In this document: piece by piece, positions 14,227 through 27,863 of the stretch | Layout of the letters: each line of letters starts with the position of its first letter | How positions within the stretch are numbered: position 1 is the stretch's first letter | Assembly: GCA_030077755.1 (NCBI GenBank) | Contig: JAQJZZ010000011.1 | Span: 2,232,001-2,296,000 of the forward strand | DNA length: 64,000 nt | Reading direction: 5' to 3' | Source: Filosporella fistucella | Lineage: Eukaryota > Ascomycota > Leotiomycetes > Helotiales | Position numbers and translations under genes: made by a program | The notes under the pieces: model-generated | Seen by the model: the letters and a program-made list of their open reading frames with translations, nothing else | The model's database searches: none | What the model was told of the DNA's origin: nothing

Positions 14227-15556
14227 GATAGAAGCGCTGAGAGCACTATCCGGGGGTTTAATCAGAGGCAAGTCAGTGGTGGAAAGATGGGAAGCACAGC
14301 CGATATCAGCAGCCGACTCACTGTAACAAGGAACAAGTCACCTGTGACTTACTGACGACTAAATAAGGAATGAGTGACAATTCGCAATCAACAACTTCTA
14401 CCTAAAGAGCCTACCAGAAGGTCGTTGTCGCTCTCTCCGTATGCCTGTGCCTGAGTATGAGTGTGAATGACAAAGGTTTTCTTCTGACCGCTCTCCCTCC
14501 CATACGACCGAGTATGAGATGCGTCTGTACACAGCCATCGCCATAGCAGAGGCAATGAATATCAAAGTACCGATGCTGAGAACGGGACCCTCCGCCCAAA
14601 ACCGCCTGCTACGAGAATCTATTGTGTTGCGTACCTTTACCGTACTGGTAGACCGCCACCTGACCTGAATCGTGCATTTCAATTCCACTCAAGTCCGTTA
14701 TTCCACCACCAAGCCAAAGATATCAAACCAAGCCAGACCAGAATTGCATTGCACTGAGAGACTTGAACGAAGACTGAGCACTCCGACACTCCGACCGCTC
14801 TGTGCGAACACCGCAACGCAACGCAGCACACTCAACCCCCATCCTCTACCTGGTACTTTCAAGCCAAAAGCCCAATCCAAGCCTTTTGAAGCCTCGTTCA
14901 CTTCCCCCTTGTCCCCCGACCCCTTCTCAAGCCGAATCGGGACACGATCGAGTTAGCGTCGGGATTTGGTGTCACTACCTATTCTAGACTAGGTCGCCTC
15001 TCACTAATTTAGCGTGGAAAAGCAACCACGAAGACGAACAGAGACCTGAGCCAGCGGAGCCAGCCCTGAGCCCAGCCAGTTCACATCCATGCGCGCCTTC
15101 TCCCACCATCAATGACTACTTACATACGCGACATCCACTTCATCACTCTCTTCTCCAACTGAACGGCTACCACTTGTTGTTACTGCTCTCACGTCCAAAT
15201 ACAAACTTCACTCTACTCTCTAAGCAGTACGACTACTTACACGCACCAATCCATATTGATCACTGCAACGAACTCACTTCCATTCATCATCCGCAACATC
15301 GTCGCATCCGTTAATGCATCTCGCCGCCGATATCGATTACGATACGAAATCCGATTAAACCCGATCTACCACACATCAGATTCCACAACCCACGATTCCA
15401 CTACCGGTGAATTCGACGCAGAACTTCACCTTTCAACTCTCCAACCCTTTAAACACTTTTCCAAGATCGCTCAGCGATTCAATCGCGAGCACATCAGCAC
15501 AGTCGTGTCTTCCCACTCATAGCAGCTCGTGCATTCGAGCCACCATACAACCAAAG

Positions 15557-17391
15557 ATGCCTTCCAGATTAGATGCGCCGGTCTTGACCGTCGATGTTGG
15601 TCTCATTCACAAAGTCGATACTCGCAATGTCGAGAATCTATTCAGCATGTGGACTGGTGAGTGTCCTAGAGAATTGCCTACGATGCGCCTGTACTAACTA
15701 TCACAGTATTCTCAAGATGCGCTGGATCTCTCGAAGAGGGACGAAGATTAGAAAACTTGAGCTGGAGATTATGGAACCGAGAAACATTCTGTTGCGAACC
15801 AGGCTCTGAAGCCAACTCAACTACACCTGCGATCTCCATCGCGTCCAGAAGTTCAGAAGGTCGGTACTCAACAAATGATGTACCAAGTCTTTCTGGTAGC
15901 CTCGACTCACTCGTCGACGAAGAAGCTCTCGAATTCGAGTCAGACAACAGCTCAACGTCCACCTCGGGTCCAGTCGATATTACACATCCACATATCCAAA
16001 GACAGGACTCAGTTCACAGCCGAAGTCGCGGCCGTGAAAGACATATCACTCCTGATGATCTCGAGAAGATGGTCATCACAATCAAGGAGAAGAAGGATCT
16101 TGAGCCACTCGCACCCAGCAATCACTCCTACCTTGCGCCACTCGCCGAGAAGACAGCTCCAGTACCTCAAATCATTCCTACCACCGAAATCACAACACCT
16201 TCTTCCCAAAGCAAGTCCGTCACCTCGGATAGCACCTCCGAACGTTCATCAGCAACCGAATCTTCACTTGCCTCGGAGAGAAGCACAACCAGCGTTGTCA
16301 GGGGCTTTTCGCCTTCACATGTCAGCTCTTCATACCGATCCATTCCTCTTCTCACCGCACCTTCATCCATCCCTACTACTGATCTTACCAACGCGCCTGC
16401 TTCCAAAGGACCTCAACCGAAGAAGCATCAGATGTTCGCCCTTGGTGGATCATCTGGAGAAGATTCTTTGAGTGAACAAACTAACTCAATGGAAAGCCAA
16501 CTTCAACCTGTTCAACAAAAGAAGAAGGCGAAGTTCAGCTTTGGTGGATCATCAAACGAAGACGAGAGTTCACTACCACAAAAAATGAAGACACACAGCA
16601 TCATGAGTGAAGGTCGCCCACTCACCACTGCAAAGAAGCAAACTTCCTTCCAAGAGGAAGTTGCTACACGTACAATCAACGAGGAGCAACCATTCGATGA
16701 CGATGTTTTCGAGACTGATGAGGAGGACGAGATTGACGAGAGTGCTATTGATGATGACGATGATTCTTCGGATTGGGAGGATTCGGTTGAGGATAGTGGA
16801 AACGCAAGCATCGACGATAAGAACTTCTTCCAACGCGTCGACTCTCGCCCAAACCTCACCTCGCGCCGATCTCTCATTACCACCATGCTCCATCAGAATG
16901 ATAGAGCAAACGCACTCCTCGCAAATGCCGCTGCAGCTTCCAAATCTACACCAGCATTGCAACGATCACGAACATCCTCTCCCAACGGTCCATCACTTGC
17001 AGCCTCTCCAGACTCCGACGATGCACCTCCTCTCATGATGAAGAAGGGCCTCAAGCCTATCTCAGAAATCCCTCGATCTGCTGCTCAACCAATCATTCAA
17101 ACTACTACAAACACTACACCACATCAACTTGCGCTATCCCCTCGCACTACCCGCCGCAACATGCTCGCATCTGAACTTACCGTCAGTCTTCGTCAACATC
17201 TCCTTCACGAGAGAAAGCAAAGATCACAAACTGCCAATGCAGTCCTCAAACGTCGACACACTGCTCATGATGTTGCAAACCTCAAGCAATATCCCGACAA
17301 GGTGTACATGGGTAATGAAGATATCAACAAGTCAACTTGGAACGATTATTACGGCCAAGGATTAGGCGAATATCACTCTAGAGGATGGTAG
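15557..17391 (+). CDS. DUF1752 (GATA/AreA-like N-terminal) and DUF3295 domain protein
   Basis: Probable nuclear or cytosolic regulatory protein of 594 residues. Exons are 15557-15656 and 15707-17391, joined in frame; the intron has a GTGAGT donor, a TACTAAC-like branch site and a CACAG acceptor. Splicing rebuilds the motif MWTVFSRCAGS, followed within about 20 residues by LSWRLWNRETFCC. This is the short DUF1752 domain also found at the N-terminus of AreA-type nitrogen regulators (residues about 20-60). The rest is Ser/Thr-rich and disordered, with two similar F-x-L/F-GGSS blocks, a strongly acidic stretch (about residues 325-350), and the FFQRVDSRPNLTSRRSL block and basic C-terminus that I associate with DUF3295. 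No zinc finger follows, so it is not itself a GATA factor. It stands alone between two gene-poor stretches. The biological role is unknown to me. Confidence 0.85.
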
Positions 17392-20300
17392 ATTTGACAC
17401 CTCCTATAAGTCGCATAATGTAATCCGTGAAGGAATTGGTTGCGCACTGGGGTCATAACAACACATTCACGTTTCGGCCAAAGGGTATGGGGAGTACACT
17501 TTAGAAGCCTAGCATCGGCTTCACAGCCTCAGCATCATCGTCTTGTATTCTTGGCACAGAATCAGGCGTGCGGATACCAGGACATTATTCGCATTGGGCA
17601 TTAATAATGTCTACTGCATACAGCGACAGCATTTGCTTTTCAGCGTTCATTTTATTTGCTTCTTGTTTTTATATCATTGCGTTGCGAGGAACGGGCCTTC
17701 ATTGGTGGCGTTTTGACTATGTTTGTTCCATTCTACCGTTTCTTCATTGAAGCTTAGAATTATAACTGCATATGTCTGGGTGGGCAAAAGAAATGCATTC
17801 TACATTTGATACCGGGTCACAGCTCTCGGGCCATTGATGGTTGAGCGTACTCATGAAATTAGGGGTTCTATGGCGTTTTCGGAAAGATACCAGGTTTTGA
17901 TCTTTTTTTTGCTCTGCGGCTTTCTTTCATCATCACTCATCGTCACCCTTTGAGGTGGCGGTTGTACATGATGTGCTACGATAGGTGATGGGCTTGTGAC
18001 AGCTGAGTCTGCATGCAGATTCTAGGGCGGGTGCAAGAAGCTATTAGGGGAGCGCATGTGATAGAGCGTGCTACGCAGTGGATGAGAAAGCAAGCAGAGC
18101 AGAGCAAAGCAAGTAGTTAGGCAGAGCGCAGCTGAGTCAATGAAAACTTGTTCACGTGTACCATTATCTTACCTCATCCTATTTATCGTGAACTGTCTAA
18201 ACCTATTGTGAATTGATAATTCCCTTGTTCCGTACTAAGAAGTGGATAGCTGGTTATCGGCTTGTAAGCTACCTATGTAGTGTACTGTCTCTTGTGTGAT
18301 GGGAAAACCTTGGGTTGGACGTGTGTTACTGTGGCGGGTTCACGTTTTCTGGGCAGTGGGACGTATGGTGGGACGGGGTTTGAGGGCTGAATATTGACTT
18401 GAGTATTGTTGATAGAGAGAGTAATGTAACTAGACTATAATATTTCCTTGAGAAAAAGGGGTCAAGGGAATGTGATTAGAGAGAGGGGTAATGTGTGGGA
18501 GTTGATATGGGTTGATATGATGTATGATATATATCAGGGTATGAAAAAGAGCTAGAATTTAGAATTTAGAAGGTTTACACATGGTTAGATGGGTAGGAAT
18601 ATTCCTACGGCGATTGTATGTGCGCTATCTCATCTCATCCCTTCTCTCTTGTCTTGTTATCAATATTTTAAGGCATCTACGCTAATTCTTTACCTTACCT
18701 AGACACAACACATCGACCTGTATTCTCACTTACACAAACATGTGCTATGTGCAATATGCTGTATCCTTTCTTGTCCTATACTCGTGATGCGGGCTCGGAC
18801 AGATGATCGATTTAATTATCCACCCTTGAGAGGTGTAGGGGGGTTTGTGTAGCCGCACTTTTTGGGGCGTGAGCTATAGGAAGAGGGAGTGGTGAGGAAA
18901 GGGTGGTGAGTGTAAAAGAGGAGAAAGTGGTGGGTTGGTGGGTGGAGTATTTTGTTGGGGGGAGAGAGAGGCATGTGAATGTATCTTTTCTTGTATCAAT
19001 GTATCGATGTATCAATGTACTTTGATACTAGGGGGTGAGAGGGAATGAGTGGGAGATTTAAGCGAAAGGGGAGGGGAGGGAAAGGGGGGTAACACAGTGG
19101 ATGGAGGTATTATCTGGATTATTTTACTGTTTTGAATAGTCACATTGGTTTAAGGATAGGGAGACGATATTAATCTTGCTTTTCAGATGCTGCTAGTAAA
19201 ATAGAGGGATTGCTTAATATGGTAATAGTTGAGAAGAGGGAGATTGTTTTTAGGTACTTGTAAGTAAGTACATAAATAGCAGAAGCGAGTCTCTTTGCGT
19301 GAAAGCTCTTTGGATAAGATACGAAAGTTCCACATTACCACGATGACAATATTCTAAATGAATAGCAGAGGGTTACATTTCAACCACATCTCTATAAAAG
19401 CAAAACCTCCTTCTCACACAAGCCAACTCCTTTCTGGAGTCATTTTCAAGACGGGGAGGCAAAGCACAATGACCTGCATAACCTGCGCAACGGACCGCGA
19501 TCCTGCCCCGCTTACCTACTGCCAACATGCTCCATACAACAAAATAATATCCTCAAGAAAGAGAGGGTGGGCAATTGGCTCGCGGAACTGGAAGAGTGTA
19601 GTATCGCGGCTGACTGTGTTGGTGATTTTGTGTATGAGGGGCACAGAATAGATGTGTGCAGGTGGCTGAGGTCAGATTTCGAGGATCGGAGAGGGAATCA
19701 GAACGTGGGGTTTCCTACAGTTGGTACAGCCTTTGCTGGGATGGAAATACGATACCACGAATCATATTTTTCTCACTTCTGAGAGAGGAATGCGGTGAGT
19801 CCGTTTTAGGCTCGTTCGGTTTTTTGAGAGTTTGGAGGAGGAGATAAGAATTATGCATTGCATAAACCATTGTATCGATAGTTTTGGAGAATGTATTGGA
19901 TGTGCTGGAGGGGAAGGAGGTGGGATGTGTGGACCGACTTGTGTTTGTGTGTGGTGTTGCAGAACGGCGGTGAGTGCTTCGATGCTATTGGCTACCATTT
20001 CTGCGCTGAGCGCGTAAGGAAAGGCAAGATGTGAGGGTGGCAGATAAAAAGCCCGATGAAGAGTTTGCAAGCGAGGAAGTGTTAATTGTTCCGGTGCTGG
20101 TAGTATTATTATTTTCCAGGTATTATTTTCTTGCTTCGAGGTTGAATATTACGTTTCTATTCGGAATGGGAAAATGGTGGACCGGTGAAGGAAAGGTCTT
20201 GCAGATTTTTTTCTTCTGTTATGCTTGAGATGTGATATCCACTTCATATCTAATGTAGGTAGGGTAAAAAAAAAATACCCCTCTTTCTCAGGGATCAGAA

Positions 20301-23300
20301 ACATGTAATAGCAGAGTTTTAAATGGTTAGAAGTACCACCCGACTGTTCGCCTGTCACGAGGCTAGGTATAGCTTTGGAGCATATGGAGCAGTGGGTATA
20401 TTCACATGAAAGATAGCTTCTGAGGCACAAGGCTGTGATACTGGCAACATATCTCCGGCCCTTCTCTTTTTCGTTTCCCCATTGTATTTCTCCACTTTGT
20501 ATTTTCTAGGAGGCGGGAGATATCCATTTGGCCTCTTGTCTAGCATTTTCTCTGCAGCCTTCTAATTACGTTTCTAGAAAATGGAAGTTAGGGGTCAAAC
20601 TAGGTAGTTGATGTATTTGCAAGGGAGTGATGTTTGGAAATAGACGGGTGTATTATTGGTACCCACCCGTTCTTTGGATTTTGGTACTGGATGTTGGTGA
20701 TGGAGGGGTAGATTTTAGCCTGATATTGAAGGTGGGAAACATGGCGTTGGGGAAGGCTGGGTGTTGGACCCTAAAGGAAAACGAAAATACGGAAATGAAA
20801 ATTCCAAATGTCAGCAGTATGTGTCTATTTTTCTTTTCTTTTCAATATCATGATCATGTTACTTCTTCATCCTGTACTAATAAAATGTTTCTCTGCAAAA
20901 GTTGTTTTACCCGCGGTAGAAGCAAACGGTGAATCGGAATACAACCGGCAAATTTCGGTATCAGCGGTTCCTTTCACCGCAAGGCTGATGAAAGTCTGAC
21001 CGCTGGTTTTTTGCGGGTCATCCTGCCCAATCATCCAGATGACACCTCGAAATTTTCAAACGCCAAAGAGAAGAGTTCTCTCTTTCTGCATCCTACGCAT
21101 GAACCCCAATCGTTTTAGATACACAATTTCGTATTTCTGAATCACAAGCTTTTCCACCATGAAAGGTCCTACTACTCATGCCATACATGCGCTCCACTCT
21201 CCCGCGGCATCTGAATGTCGATCTCCCTTTAACTTGTCATTGGATGAGGCTGGAGATCAAAAAGAGTCAGGAAGTCTGGTTCTTTTGATCGACCGCCATC
21301 TTTACGAGATACCCACTGATCTGGTGCCTGTTGCCAGGAGCAAGCTGGATGCTGGAATTGCGGCCTGATTATGTATACCCACCATCAACGGCGTTTGACG
21401 GGTCTAATTACTGGGAACAAATAATCACGGTGAACATCGGTGTTTTGCCCGTGTGGAGTCTGCCACACACACACACACAATTTCTTCTGGAATTTCCTAA
21501 GTGGGTCATCCGAAGAATTTCTTGTCGGATCCAGGTTTGTATTTTCTGAAGGCCCGATTTGGAAATAGTCATGACGATGAGGTGCAGATTGCTTATTTGA
21601 GAGGGAAGCTAGAATAGGTAATATTGATTTTCTCATTATAATATTTTGACTTTTATTTTCCTTGAATATTAGAGTTTCAACGGTTGTCATGTTTGGGAAC
21701 AGGAGGGGTGCAACTTCCGATAGTACAGTACAACATGGAAAGTATCCTTGATATCTTGGTTCATCAAATGTTTTGCGATAGTTCGACACCTGAATCAGGT
21801 TTTGCGCTGACATATCTCTATCGGGTGAATCTTTTTGAGAGGAGATGGACATGAAAATTCAGATACCTCACATGATTTGAACGAGTCAGGAGAGATGTTT
21901 CTTTTTTCGATGATGATATTCCCAAGTGGATGCCAACTCTCAATCAAGGGGTTATGGAGTAGAGAAAACCCCCATTTTAAGCGGGTCTATCACACGATGT
22001 CTGTATTTCTTCATAATGACGAGAGTGTGTCATCAAGAACGAGAATATTATTCTATTAGTCGAAATATATTTCATTTGTGCTTTGGTTCAGTCAGGCTTG
22101 TCAATTGAGTTCAGTGCATGCGGCAAGGTAGATTCTTCCTCAAAGTATAGGGAGCACGGCCAGTGACCAAAGTCAACTCTAGCTATCAAGTTCCGAATTT
22201 GGCATTACACTTTTGATCTACATGACCATATTTCCACATTTGAGAATCGTCATTTCCCCCGCATATTCCCAACGTCCATGTCATCCCAGTCTGCAAACCG
22301 AATATCATCAATTCATGATGACACGGTCGATTATGCAATCTTCACTTTCCTCATAGAAATGGGTTGACAAATTTGCAATTGATGACATCGCCTTTACCGG
22401 AGCATTGTATCTGCTTACAGGGTATTTGCGCGCCAATGAAAATATTCATTCTTGTCGTTGTCATGAAAGGTCCACCCAGATTCGGGGGTTTCTGCCAGCG
22501 AGAATACCCCGCACTACGATATCCTAATGAGGAAAGTGGGGAGTACTGGATTATTTCTCAAGTATGACAACAATAAATAATAATATTTAAAAATTGTTGA
22601 AAAATCTCGGACTATTGAACATATTTCCCTACAGGCAACAATAAACTCTTCTTTCCCGTGCATATAAGTTCCGAACTATCCGATATCTACCGACGCATCT
22701 CCATCCAACGAGACCCTGAGAATCATGCAGTTATGTACAGTCATCACTCACCCGCATTTCAACCCCAACTCTCAGAACGCACTGTCATTCCCCCTGATGA
22801 TTTACACTTCTTCTCAAGGAGAAGATCGACGGGTTACAGACAATTAAGTAGGCGAGCTAGGTTGAGTCACATCCTTATTTCATGTGTTATAGTTTCTAAG
22901 CATGCTTTATTGAAGGAAGAACGACTTTGTCTTCGCTTTGACTTATAAAATAAGTGAGACTTAAATTTCTTTCTCTGGGCATAGCTTGGGCATATTATGC
23001 AGTGAATAGGAGAGAAGCCGAAACAGGGTGATCAAGGGTCTAATAAGTGCTCACCTGATCACGCTGATCAGTGAAATACGGTGTGACTCAAGTTCGCAAC
23101 AAATTGACCTTTGTTTCAAGCGCCAGTCTATGTTTCTTAGAGAGCTAATAACCAGGTCTGAAATTTCATAATTGAATTGCTATGTGAGGGGTTATATGAG
23201 CTTCATACTTAGGAACAACCCTGTCTGAAAGCACAGGTGGAACTATCTTGATCATAGATACTCTATGTAAGTGGATTTTTTTCTTTCCATATACATGTTG

Positions 23301-24543
23301 GTATCGAAGAAATATGTATATGCATGTTCAAAGACGGGAATAGATTATGATGTGAAGGGTTTGGATCGTAAGCAGAGAGGTCAGGAGAGAAGGTTGCTAT
23401 TGTACAAGTCGCGGATTCTCAGATCTCTTTATATACACACTTGATATTCTATACATAGCGAAATGCACTACCCATATCCAAAACAGTATAAATTCTTGTT
23501 CTCTAGGGAATGATAGATGGCAGGCAATTGGTTTGAATTGTCGTCCCTCTGCAGTATTATTTTATTTTGTACCGTTTTCAGAGCATACCAGAACTTTCCC
23601 TATTGCAAATGTCTGCGCAGGCCGGCTAACAATCTCGAAGGCTTCGGTCGTCTGCCTTCTCAAACTGGATCCCTAGACGATATACTCTTCGTTAGCCGAA
23701 AGCGATAGAGATAGATCGAACAGGCGGCGTTTGTGTCTCATGACTTCCCATACGATCGGTACTGTGAATCAGTAAGGCCACCGCAATTGATTAGTGTAAG
23801 GTCGCCTGAGTATATAGTTGCTGTATTAGAAGGAGACTTTAGTAGCCGTGCCTCGCATGTATCAGATAAGTACACTTTGACTTCATGTCCAGGGGTATTT
23901 TATTCTTTCATTGATTGAATTTCTAGAATGCATCGATGCGCCCAAGGAAATCAAGCATAGTAATGATACTGATTTGGGTTGCCCAGATGTGATGGGCAGT
24001 AATACAGACCATCTACCCACCGAAGGCTCAGCTGCCTGCTGTGCTACGAAGCAAATAGTGCAGCATTCCTCTAGCTCCAATCCATTTCTTGTCGCTCGCA
24101 GATTGTGATTGCTTCGACATTATCATCTTACCTCGAAAAATATTTGACTTTTCACGACCAGGCTTCAAGTATTGCGAGCTTCTCCTGGGCCATTCACAAA
24201 CATGGCTGCTACGGAGCCATCAACGTGCTTTCCCAAGACTGCTTCGAAAAGGAGGTGGCTAGAACTTATACCATACTACGTCTGCTTGGATGTTGTTTAC
24301 GTGCCAGCCTGACAGTAGATTTTCGCATTTCTTCTTTCGCATCATCCTTTCCTAGCTGTTGTTAGAAAGGTGTTGTCTCATTAACAGCTTTGGGTTTGGG
24401 TGATCGACACTCCCTAGACCAAAGATGTACAAACACCGAGCATTGAGATGATAGCGCTGTGGCGTTTCTGTGTCACCCTCCCGTCTGATACAGCTTCGTC
24501 TAGAACTCTCTCACATCCCTTTATCACGATCAATTCCAGTACG
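17392..24543. other. 7-kb stretch without a recognisable gene
   Basis: Only short frames (all under 160 codons) on both strands, none resembling a known family. Local features are a (CA)n run at 21,464-21,479, short TGTATCAA-type repeats near 18,994-19,020, and AT-rich tracts. The first few hundred bases are presumably the 3' UTR of the DUF1752/DUF3295 gene. The last kilobase must hold the promoter of the glycosyltransferase. Confidence 0.5.
21464..21479 (+). repeat. (CA)n microsatellite
   Basis: Eight CA units in non-coding DNA. Confidence 0.85.
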
Positions 24544-26215
24544 ATGGTCTCTGTCGATGCCGAGCCGCCCCTGACCGATGGCATTCGCAAAGATAGGACG
24601 AGACGTAAGACAATTTTGTTCTTCACTAGCAGCGAGTATGGACAAGCAAATGTGATCCTCGCGACGATGTATGAGCTACTACTTCTCCAAAAATATGACC
24701 TTCATATCGCCTCATTCGCAGCACTGGAAGGCCGAGTGAAAGACTTGAACGAATTTGTGCCTGGAAATACCAATCCAATTCTGTTCCACACTATATATGG
24801 GCCCTCTGCTTTGGAAGCTATCACAGCAAAGAATGGTTTCATCGGTAGGTACTCTTGAATTTGGAGACGAAAGAATGACTTATAGTTGTAGGACCGTATC
24901 CTCCCGGCGTCAGAGGCGCCTTGAATACCTACAGAGTTACGCTGCCAGCTATTGCCAATGCTTGGGATGGACCGACCTATATGAAAGGATACCAAAGTTG
25001 TCTCAATATTCTACATTCAGTAGACCCTGATCTGGTGGTTGTTGATCCGCTCATGAGTCAAGGTTTGGAAGCTTGTAATGTGCTTTTCAAGAGCCAAGTG
25101 ATCTTGAGTCCAAACACATTTCAAGAAATATGTCGCAAGCAACAACCTCTTCTATATCAATTCTGTCGATATCCAGCGTAAGTACTACTCCTGATTGAGA
25201 ATTCTTACAGCTACCACGAGCAGAATCTCATCCGCATTCCCATACCCGGTCCCCTGGCATCTGATCCTAGCGAACGTATACCTCAAGATAATGCTATTGT
25301 GGATTCTGATAACCTCACCATCTGTCAGGAGCCTCATCGATTTCAGAAAATCGCAAAACCTCCCAAAGCTTCCACCATCGTTTGATATCTGGCAAAAAGA
25401 AAATCACTATCTAGTACCATCAATCCCAGAGACTGATTATCCCTGCTATGTCCCGGAGAATGTCACTTCTTGCGGTCCAATTTTATTGCCAGTACTGCCC
25501 GTTGCAGAAGTCGATTCAGAGTTGTATACGTGGCTCAAACGGTCACCAACGATTCTCATCAATCTCGGTTCGCACATTAGGATGGACGGCAAGATGGTCA
25601 ATGAATTCGCATCTAGTTTGAAAACAGTTCTAGACCAATATCCGAGTCTTCAAGTACTATGGAAGCTGAAAACCTCAGGTGGTCTCACAATTTCTTCTGA
25701 CGGCAAGCCGAAGAGAGACACTCAAGGAGAAGAAATCAAGAGGGAATCACTAGAGGCTATTGCTGTAGATATTAAGAATGAAAGAGTCAAAGTGATGGAG
25801 TGGATGTCAGTAGATCCACTGGCTGTTTTACAGACTGGGCATATTGTCTGTTCTGTTCATCATGGAGGCTCAAACTCCTTCCATGAAGCGTTGAGGTATG
25901 TGTAGATCTCGAGTTGAAAGAGATATACTCACGCGTATTAGTGTCGGTGTCCCTCAAGTAGTTCTACCTTGCTGGCTTGACACACTTGAATTTGCCAATC
26001 GCGTCGAATGGCTAGGTATTGGAGTGTATGGTAGTCGCTCAGCAGCACCTAGTGTAAAGGCTGAAGAGCTTTCACGCGCGCTTATGAGAGTCTTGGGAGA
26101 TGGCACTGAGGCACTGCGGATGAGGGGAAAAGCCCAAGAACTTGCGAAGATCAGTGGACACGTAGGAGGGCGGAGGAAAGCATGCGAAAGGATCGTTGAA
26201 TTCATGGAAGCTTGA
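24544..26215 (+). CDS. UDP-glycosyltransferase, GT1 family
   Basis: Predicted 510-residue enzyme that moves sugar from a UDP-sugar to a small lipophilic acceptor. Exons: 24544-24844, 24892-25177, 25224-25895 and 25942-26215, all joining in frame. The second junction gives PAISSAFPYPVPW, a block typical of fungal GT1 proteins, which fixes the acceptor at 25,223. The N-terminal half holds the acceptor-side Rossmann fold (TILFFTSSEYGQ at about residue 20). The C-terminal half has the donor-site signature HHGGSNSFHEAL followed by GVPQVVLPCWLDTLEFANRVEWLG. An in-frame ATG at 24,448 would add 32 residues; I chose 24,544 for its better context (A at -3, G at +4). No signal peptide. A hydrophobic stretch after residue 205 may be a membrane-associated loop. 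The acceptor cannot be read from sequence; sterols, toxins and secondary metabolites are usual for the family. Confidence 0.88.
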
Positions 26216-27005
26216 GACTTTGATGCGGATTGTGGCAAGCGTTTCTATATCACTAAGCACTAATTCTCAGATGTTTCTCTGTACCAGATAGCAGAGTTAT
26301 CATATGCTTTATATGAAGTCAATGACGAGTTTGCCTCTTTCGAAGAAAGTCCCCTCCGTTCAATGACAGTTTTGCAATATAACCTTGTCACAGAGAGAAC
26401 AAACAAGCTTTCTGTGACACAATAGACTATGCCCCTAGCATCATGTCCATCCTACAATAATCTCCTATCTTGTTTCATCGGCTGCTCATCCCTTGCCAAG
26501 TTTCCCTTTGATAAAAACAATTACCCAGCACGTGCTCGGCCAAAACTGGCTAAAACAACAACGGAAGACGGGCCTGCTTCCTTTAGCCGGATGCCAAATA
26601 AATTGAAAGTCACCTTACAGCGTCATCTTTCCCAATCTCCAAGATCATCTGGCCGTTTCATAGATTTCAAGTGCGGTTTCTAGAAGAGCAGAGGAGCGGA
26701 AGTACCGAAGCCGGGGTGCATATCCGGGGAAGCGACCCCGAGTTGGGGTTGATATTGTGCTTTCTCGAGGATGAGTCTCTTGGGGCGACGAATGGGCTGA
26801 ATGAGATTAAGTGAAGGGTGAGATGAGATGGAGATTGTGTGATTGTGGTGCTGCATGTTATCTATCGTTAGGTCGGTTCTCTTCGGTAGGACGTCACATG
26901 GCTTTACGGCTATATAAGACGTGGAGACAGAAAGTACTTGCTCCTCTGACATTATCTTGTACACTTCTTTTCATCCTGTATATTTGATTTATCTTAATTC
27001 CAAGC
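26216..27005. other. Intergenic region, GT1 3' end to LPMO promoter
   Basis: 790 bases with no gene. The first part is probably the glycosyltransferase 3' UTR and the second part the promoter of the LPMO gene, with a TATA box at 26,911. Short frames here show no family resemblance. Confidence 0.6.
26911..26918 (+). promoter_or_regulatory. TATA box of the AA9 LPMO gene
   Basis: TATATAAG lies 95 bp upstream of the LPMO start codon. This spacing fits an inducible fungal gene with a short leader. No transcription start is visible from sequence. Confidence 0.6.
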
Positions 27006-27760
27006 ATGCAGCTCTCTCTTCCTCTCCTAGCTTTGGCAGCAGCCGTACAAGCACATTACAATTTCCCTGCCATCATCCAAGGTTCAACAACGACCAAATC
27101 ATGGCAGTATGTTCGACAATGGACTGGTTACTATACATATAACCCAGTGACGAACGTAGCTTCGAACGACATCAGATGCAATGTCAATGGCACATCTGCA
27201 TTCGCGCCTGGCACCCTTTCGGTAGCTGCTGGGTCACCCATCGGCTTCAGCGCTGATCCAAACATCTACCATCCAGGCCCATCAATAGCATATCTAGCTC
27301 GAGTACCAGCAGGAAAGACAGCCGCAACTTGGGATGGATCTGGGAGCGTATGGTTCAAGATTTTCGAACAGGGTCCCATCTTCAGTGCTCAGGCTTTGAA
27401 ATGGCCATCTGACAGTCAGTTGCGCCTGACTTCCCCCGCACCAACCTAATTCACCAATACTAATGCCAGAATTCAGGTGCAAAGAACATTACATTTTCGA
27501 TTCCAAAGGCAACTCCTACAGGCGAATATCTTCTCCGTGTAGAACACATCGGTCTGCATGTCGCTCAGAGTGCTGGTGCTGCACAATTTTATATCTCGTG
27601 TGGACAAATCAGTGTCACAGGAGGAGGAGCTGGGACTCCAGGACCACTGGTTGCATTCCCAGGAGCGTATAAGCCTACAGATCCAGGGCTTATGATTAAC
27701 ATCAATTACCCTGTTCCGACGACATATACTGTTCCTGGACCAGCTGTGTGGTCGGCTTGA
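27006..27760 (+). CDS. AA9 lytic polysaccharide monooxygenase (former GH61), secreted
   Basis: Copper enzyme that cleaves cellulose or hemicellulose oxidatively outside the cell. Exons 27006-27414 and 27477-27760 join in frame to give 230 residues; the intron has a GTCAGT donor, ACTAATG branch site and TTCAG acceptor. A 16-residue signal peptide ends in VQA, so the mature protein begins with the essential His1 of the histidine brace (HYNFPAI). The second copper ligand is the His of IYHPGP, and the axial Tyr sits in QFYISCGQ. Cysteines at IRC and ISC can form the usual disulfide. It is a single-domain AA9 with no carbohydrate-binding module; the C-terminus ends soon after a short Pro-rich tail (YPVPTTYTVPGPAVW). 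It reads as complete and functional. A role in plant cell-wall attack is inferred from the family. Confidence 0.95.
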
Positions 27761-27863
27761 AAGCATGATAGAGATTCTGCCAGAAGAGAGGAGGGGAGGG
27801 CCGAGTGACTTGGGAGAACGTGCAAGGCGTCATGGAGATTAGGTTGTGTAGCCATTTGGTAGA

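Larger units (their letters stand above)
1..15556. other. 15.5-kb stretch without a recognisable gene
   Basis: I found no reading frame here with a recognisable domain, and no chain of frames that short introns could join into a family I know. Open frames are short (mostly under 145 codons), overlap on both strands and are often rich in Pro, Ser, His and Arg, as expected from pyrimidine-rich non-coding DNA. CT-rich tracts (for example 5,040-5,200 and 5,330-5,400) and microsatellites are scattered through it. It may hold long untranslated leaders or non-coding RNAs of the gene at 15,557, but the sequence alone does not show that. Confidence 0.55.

Noticed and set aside
24448..24543. Upstream in-frame ATG of the glycosyltransferase
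   Set aside because: It would add 32 residues without a signal peptide or family similarity, and its start context is weaker than that at 24,544.
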